DNA from: Candidatus Bathyarchaeota archaeon | GTDB taxonomy: Archaea; Thermoproteota; Bathyarchaeia; Bathyarchaeales; Bathycorpusculaceae | Direction of reading: 5' to 3' | Length of the DNA: 64,000 nucleotides | Assembly: GCA_026014735.1 (NCBI GenBank) | Contig: JAOZHT010000001.1 | Coordinates: 744,001 to 808,000 of the forward strand | Shown here: positions 60,667 through 64,000 of the stretch, piece after piece | Numbering within the stretch: the stretch's first letter is position 1 | How the letters are laid out: each line of letters starts with the position of its first letter | Notes under the pieces: generated by a model | The model's database searches: none | What the model saw: the letters and a program-made list of their open reading frames with translations, nothing else | Told to the model about the DNA's origin: nothing | Made by a program: the position numbers and the translations under genes

Positions 60667-61782
60667 GTGTCCTCGCAAAATTTTTCAATCGAAGTGCTAA
60701 GTAAGCTTAAAGACCCAGTAATATCTTTAGACGAGCAGTTCCGCATCGTTTTCGTCAACGAAACCCAACCGCAGATTTTTGGAATAACAAAAAACGAAAT
60801 GCTCGGCAAGAGCCTCTGGCAAGTTGCCCCTAAAACCGCTGGCACCCTTATGGAGCATAAACTAAGGGAAGCTCAGCTTACCCGAAAAATCATTACGTTC
60901 CAATGGGTCGGCGCGTACACAGGAAACATTCTTGACTCAACAATTTATCCCTCCGGCTCTGGATTAACCATTATCAGCGTTGACGTCACCGAAAGCCGAA
61001 ATGCCCAAGCCGCCCTTAAACAGCGAACCGAGAAGCTTGAGCAGACACAAAGAGAGCTTGAGGCATATGCCAGCCAGATGGAGCAGCTTGCCAATGAAAG
61101 AGCTAAGCAACTGCAGGAAAAAGAGCGTCTTGCCGCTATCGGCGCCACGGCGGGTATGGTGGGGCATGACATCCGCAACCCGTTGCAGGCAATCATCGGC
61201 GACGTGTTTCTTCTAAGAGATGCCTTAACCGCAATGCCTGAGCAAACCAAGCCTGAAGTCAGCGAAAGCCTGGATAGTATCGAAAAAAACATCGGGTACA
61301 TCAACAAGATTGTCGCTGACCTGCAGGATTATGCTAGACCCCTAAAACCCGAGTACTCCTATGTTGACCTCTCGGAGATTATGACCTGCATCGTTGGGGA
61401 CATAAGGGTTCCTGGCAACATCAACGTTATTGTAAGCTCTAATTCTTTTCAGAAGATAAAAACTGAACCGACCTTCATTCGGCGCATACTCACCAACCTC
61501 GTTATTAATGCGGTTCAGGCGATGCCGGAGGGCGGAAACCTGGAGCTGTCCAGCCTCATCGGCGAAAAAGTATGCATCACGGTTGCAGACACGGGTCTTG
61601 GCATCCCTGACAGCGTTAAACCCCGATTGTTCGCGCCGATGGTGACGACGAAGTCTAAGGGGCAGGGTTTAGGCTTAGCTGTTGCCAAGCGCCTCGCTGA
61701 GGCTCTTAGTGGCAAAATCAGTTTTGAAAGTCAAGTTGGGAAAGGCACCAAATTCACTATAGAGCTGCCCCTCCAGCAATAG
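60667..61782 (+). CDS. PAS-domain sensor histidine kinase
   Basis: The 371-residue protein has one PAS domain (about 8-110), a coiled-coil linker (about 112-152) and a histidine kinase core: H167 in GMVGHDIRNPLQAIIGD, N-box RRILTNLVINAVQAMPEGG, and G-boxes ADTGLGIPD and KGQGLGLAVAKRL. No transmembrane segment is present, so it is likely cytoplasmic. No response regulator was found nearby. GTG 60667 is the start. Confidence 0.92.
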   Translation: MSSQNFSIEVLSKLKDPVISLDEQFRIVFVNETQPQIFGITKNEMLGKSLWQVAPKTAGTLMEHKLREAQLTRKIITFQWVGAYTGNILDSTIYPSGSGLTIISVDVTESRNAQAALKQRTEKLEQTQRELEAYASQMEQLANERAKQLQEKERLAAIGATAGMVGHDIRNPLQAIIGDVFLLRDALTAMPEQTKPEVSESLDSIEKNIGYINKIVADLQDYARPLKPEYSYVDLSEIMTCIVGDIRVPGNINVIVSSNSFQKIKTEPTFIRRILTNLVINAVQAMPEGGNLELSSLIGEKVCITVADTGLGIPDSVKPRLFAPMVTTKSKGQGLGLAVAKRLAEALSGKISFESQVGKGTKFTIELPLQQ

Positions 61783-61874
61783 GTCCTAACGGGGCATTGA
61801 TGTATTAGCAAGGATGTTTGGTTGCACCCTTAGAGTTAGTCTTTCAAGGCGATTATTTCAGGCTGAGCGTCCGT

Positions 61875-64000
61875 TTATTCCCAACTAGCGGTCTGCCTGT
61901 CAGCTATATTGGTCGGTAGTTCAATTAGGAATTTTGTTCCAGCCCCCACTTGGCTCTCAAAACTGATTTTCCCGCCAAGTGCCTCAACTAACCTTTTCAC
62001 CACCGCTAAACCTAACCCCTGACCCTTAGCTTTAGTGGTCATCATGGGCGTAAACAGTTTCGGCTGGACATCTTCAGGAATCCCCACCCCTGAATCTGAG
62101 ACATAAATAACAACAGAGTCCTGTTTTGCTAGGCTTGCCAACTCTAATGTTCCTCCTTTAGGCATTGCTTGAATGGCGTTGTTGATGAGGTTGGTTAAGA
62201 TTCGCCGGATAAACGTGGGGTCTGTTTTTAGCTTTCTAAAGGTGTTGGTGCTAATTGAAACCTCAATTTCTTTTGGAACCGCCAGTTCTTCAACCACGGT
62301 AGCCATAACTTCGGAGATTTCAACCTCGCTATACTCGGGCCTTAGGGGTTTTGCGTAGTCTTGGAGGTCAGCGACGATTTTATTGATGTAGGATATGCTT
62401 TTTTCTATGTTTCCGATTTCCTCCAGAAGGCTCTCTTTCTGAAACAGAGGTGAATCTAGTTCCATTCTCATAAGGTACAGGTCGCCGATGATGGCTTGCA
62501 GTGGATTACGGATATCATGCCCTACCATGCCGGCTGTTGAGCCAATGGCGGCGAGTCGTTCTTGGTCTTGTAGTTGCTTCTCTAGTTGTCTGCGTTCTGT
62601 AATATCTGTGGCTATAAGCACAATGCCTTCTGCTGAGGGGTAGGTGGTTATTAGCTTGTATCTTTCTGAGTATTGACCTAATAATTCAAAACGCTTGATT
62701 TCTCCTTTATCCATCGCTTCCCTTAGGCTTGTTTCGATGTATGTGCCTTTGTTTTGCGGGTACAGTTCCCAGAAGTTTCTGCCAACTATCTCTTTAGGTT
62801 CCAGCCCGAGTATTTTTCCGGCTTGACTGTTCGCGTAGAGATAGTTCCAGTTGTGGTCAAGCACCATCAGATCATCCGATATGCTCTCCACAATCTCATT
62901 TAGCCTCTGCTTGCTTAATCTGAGTGCCTCTTCGGTTTTTTTCCGCTCAGTTACATCCCTAAATAATATACCTACTTTCCCTTGGGCATAGGGGAAAAAG
63001 TAGGAGTCAAACCACTTATTGGAGTACCTGTTAAACGCTTCATGACGAATGGATCGGCCGGTTTCACATACCTCGCCGCTTAACGCGATTACCTCGCGTT
63101 CAAGGTCTGGAGCGGCTTGGCTTGCCCGTTTCCCTAAAACATCATCTGCCTTAGAGCCCGTCATGCGTTCATATGCAGAGTTAAGTTTGAGGAACAGAAA
63201 ATCGCATGGGGTGCCCTTTTCGTCGAATATGGGTTCAAGCAGCATAAAGCCGTCTTCGCTGTTATCAAAGAGGGTGCGATAGAGTTTCTCGCTTTCTTTA
63301 AGGGCTTCTTCAGCATTCTTGCGTTCTGTAATATCGGTTAGGATAGATAGGAGATATTTTTCTCCATGAATAATAATGATTGAACTTGACATGTCCGCGG
63401 GAAAGCTGGTTCCGTCTTTTTTGAGAAAAAATATCTCTCGATTGTGAATTGAACCTTTTTGGGATAGTTCAATCATAAACTCCGTTCGGTCGCGGGGGTC
63501 TGCCCAGAAACCAAGCGATTCTTTTCCGATTGCCTCCTCGGGATTAGTGCCGAAAAGGCGGATGGCGGATTCATTAGCCTCCATGACCCTGCCGTCGCTT
63601 AGGCGTGTTAACGTGACTGCGTAGGGGCTGTTTAGGAATGCCTTAGCGAACTTGTCTTCGGATAGTCTTAGGGCATCTTCCAATTTTTTCCGGCGGGTTA
63701 TGTCCTGAGCGAAAACCAGCACTGCGGAGGGTTTTCCCGCGGCAAATATTACCTTTGAATTAAATAGCCCCCATAAGGTGGAGCCATTTTTTGTTTTTAC
63801 CTGCACTTCTGAGCTGAAATGTGTCTGCTTAGATGTAATTGCCTTTTGGATGTTGGCTTGGAAAACCTCCTTGCTGTCTCCGCAGAGCAGGTCAGTTACT
63901 TTTAGCTCTGACAGCTCCGTTTCAGAGTAGCCCAGCAGGCTGCTGACGTATCGGTTTGCCCATTTCAGTTTAAGGGTGGACAGGTCGAGTTCATAGATTG
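61875..64000 (-). CDS. Multi-PAS sensor histidine kinase (5' end cut by window edge)
   Basis: The minus-strand frame runs open to the right edge, giving about 708 residues in the window and continuing outside. It has about four PAS domains in series: an edge one (IYELDLSTLKLKWANRYVSS), then EDKFAKAFLNSPYAVTL, KLYRTLFDNSEDGFMLL and LNEIVESISDDLMVLD. PAC-like ends read ITRRKKLEDA, ITERKNAEEA, VTERKKTEEA and ITERRQLEKQ. The C-terminal kinase core, with GMVGHDIRNPLQAIIGD and KGQGLGLAVVKRL, matches the convergent neighbour closely. No transmembrane region is seen. An internal GTG at 63806 is not needed as a start. Confidence 0.9.
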   Translation of the reverse strand, partial: IYELDLSTLKLKWANRYVSSLLGYSETELSELKVTDLLCGDSKEVFQANIQKAITSKQTHFSSEVQVKTKNGSTLWGLFNSKVIFAAGKPSAVLVFAQDITRRKKLEDALRLSEDKFAKAFLNSPYAVTLTRLSDGRVMEANESAIRLFGTNPEEAIGKESLGFWADPRDRTEFMIELSQKGSIHNREIFFLKKDGTSFPADMSSSIIIIHGEKYLLSILTDITERKNAEEALKESEKLYRTLFDNSEDGFMLLEPIFDEKGTPCDFLFLKLNSAYERMTGSKADDVLGKRASQAAPDLEREVIALSGEVCETGRSIRHEAFNRYSNKWFDSYFFPYAQGKVGILFRDVTERKKTEEALRLSKQRLNEIVESISDDLMVLDHNWNYLYANSQAGKILGLEPKEIVGRNFWELYPQNKGTYIETSLREAMDKGEIKRFELLGQYSERYKLITTYPSAEGIVLIATDITERRQLEKQLQDQERLAAIGSTAGMVGHDIRNPLQAIIGDLYLMRMELDSPLFQKESLLEEIGNIEKSISYINKIVADLQDYAKPLRPEYSEVEISEVMATVVEELAVPKEIEVSISTNTFRKLKTDPTFIRRILTNLINNAIQAMPKGGTLELASLAKQDSVVIYVSDSGVGIPEDVQPKLFTPMMTTKAKGQGLGLAVVKRLVEALGGKISFESQVGAGTKFLIELPTNIADRQTASWE

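Noticed and set aside
1-64000. CRISPR array, rRNA, insertion sequences or prophage
   Set aside because: No regularly spaced repeats, rRNA motifs, transposases, integrases or phage structural genes were found on either strand.

Overview
The window is archaeal chromosomal DNA. Archaeal markers are Pelota, two TFIIS-like transcription factors S (TFS), an ESCRT-III/CdvB protein, a UPF0282 metallo-beta-lactamase-fold protein, a four-subunit 2-oxoacid:ferredoxin oxidoreductase, Lrp-type regulators, TATA-type promoters and many GTG/TTG starts behind GGAGG-like ribosome binding sites. CdvB together with the overall gene content points to the TACK archaea. Bathyarchaeia or a close relative is my best guess, but this is inferred from gene content and not from any marker phylogeny. 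No rRNA, CRISPR array, IS element or prophage was seen. Two tRNAs are present: Asn-GUU, with an encoded CCA, and Gly-GCC, without one.

Layout. 1-5.3 kb: a truncated secreted PQQ-like beta-propeller protein, a tandem Lrp/AsnC regulator, tRNA-Asn and a B12-binding radical SAM enzyme. 5.6-8.7 kb: the porGDAB operon. 8.8-19.4 kb: housekeeping and small genes (Fic-like, ICMT-like methyltransferase, zinc ribbons, O-methyltransferase-MsrA pair, UPF0282, CopB ATPase, MobA-like, TFS paralogue 1, small proteins). 19.5-22.8 kb: an HTH-MinD pair and a DUF6325-SHOCT-membrane protein trio. 23-26 kb: tRNA-Gly and a full-length paralogue of the first beta-propeller protein. 26.3-32.2 kb: CdvB, a disrupted small gene, a DrrAB-type exporter and an FbpBC-type importer. 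32.4-42.3 kb: a long operon for a complex-I-like membrane enzyme. 42.5-47.2 kb: proAB and an H+-translocating pyrophosphatase. 47.3-60.6 kb: Pelota, a short Pelota-like paralogue, a HisA-like protein, thioredoxin, TFS paralogue 2, an exported acetolactate decarboxylase, an acyltransferase, a flavodoxin and several small or secreted proteins. 60.7-64 kb: two convergent PAS histidine kinases with closely similar catalytic cores.

The most striking system is the 32.4-42.3 kb operon. Its order A-B-CD-H-I-J-K-L-M-N is that of a NADH/F420H2 dehydrogenase without the electron-input subunits. However, its fused C-D subunit keeps both cysteine pairs of a [NiFe]-hydrogenase active site, and its B subunit has the hydrogenase-type cysteine spacing. 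The complex therefore looks like a group 4 (ferredoxin-linked, energy-converting) hydrogenase built on the full complex I membrane arm. With the ferredoxin-reducing Por enzyme and the pyrophosphatase nearby, this suggests fermentation in which reduced ferredoxin drives H2 evolution and ion pumping. Other points of interest are a four-copy dispersed TATA/G-tract motif, a TFS paralogue missing one zinc ligand, a small membrane ORF with an in-frame TGA upstream of copB, and a protein-like frame without any start codon.
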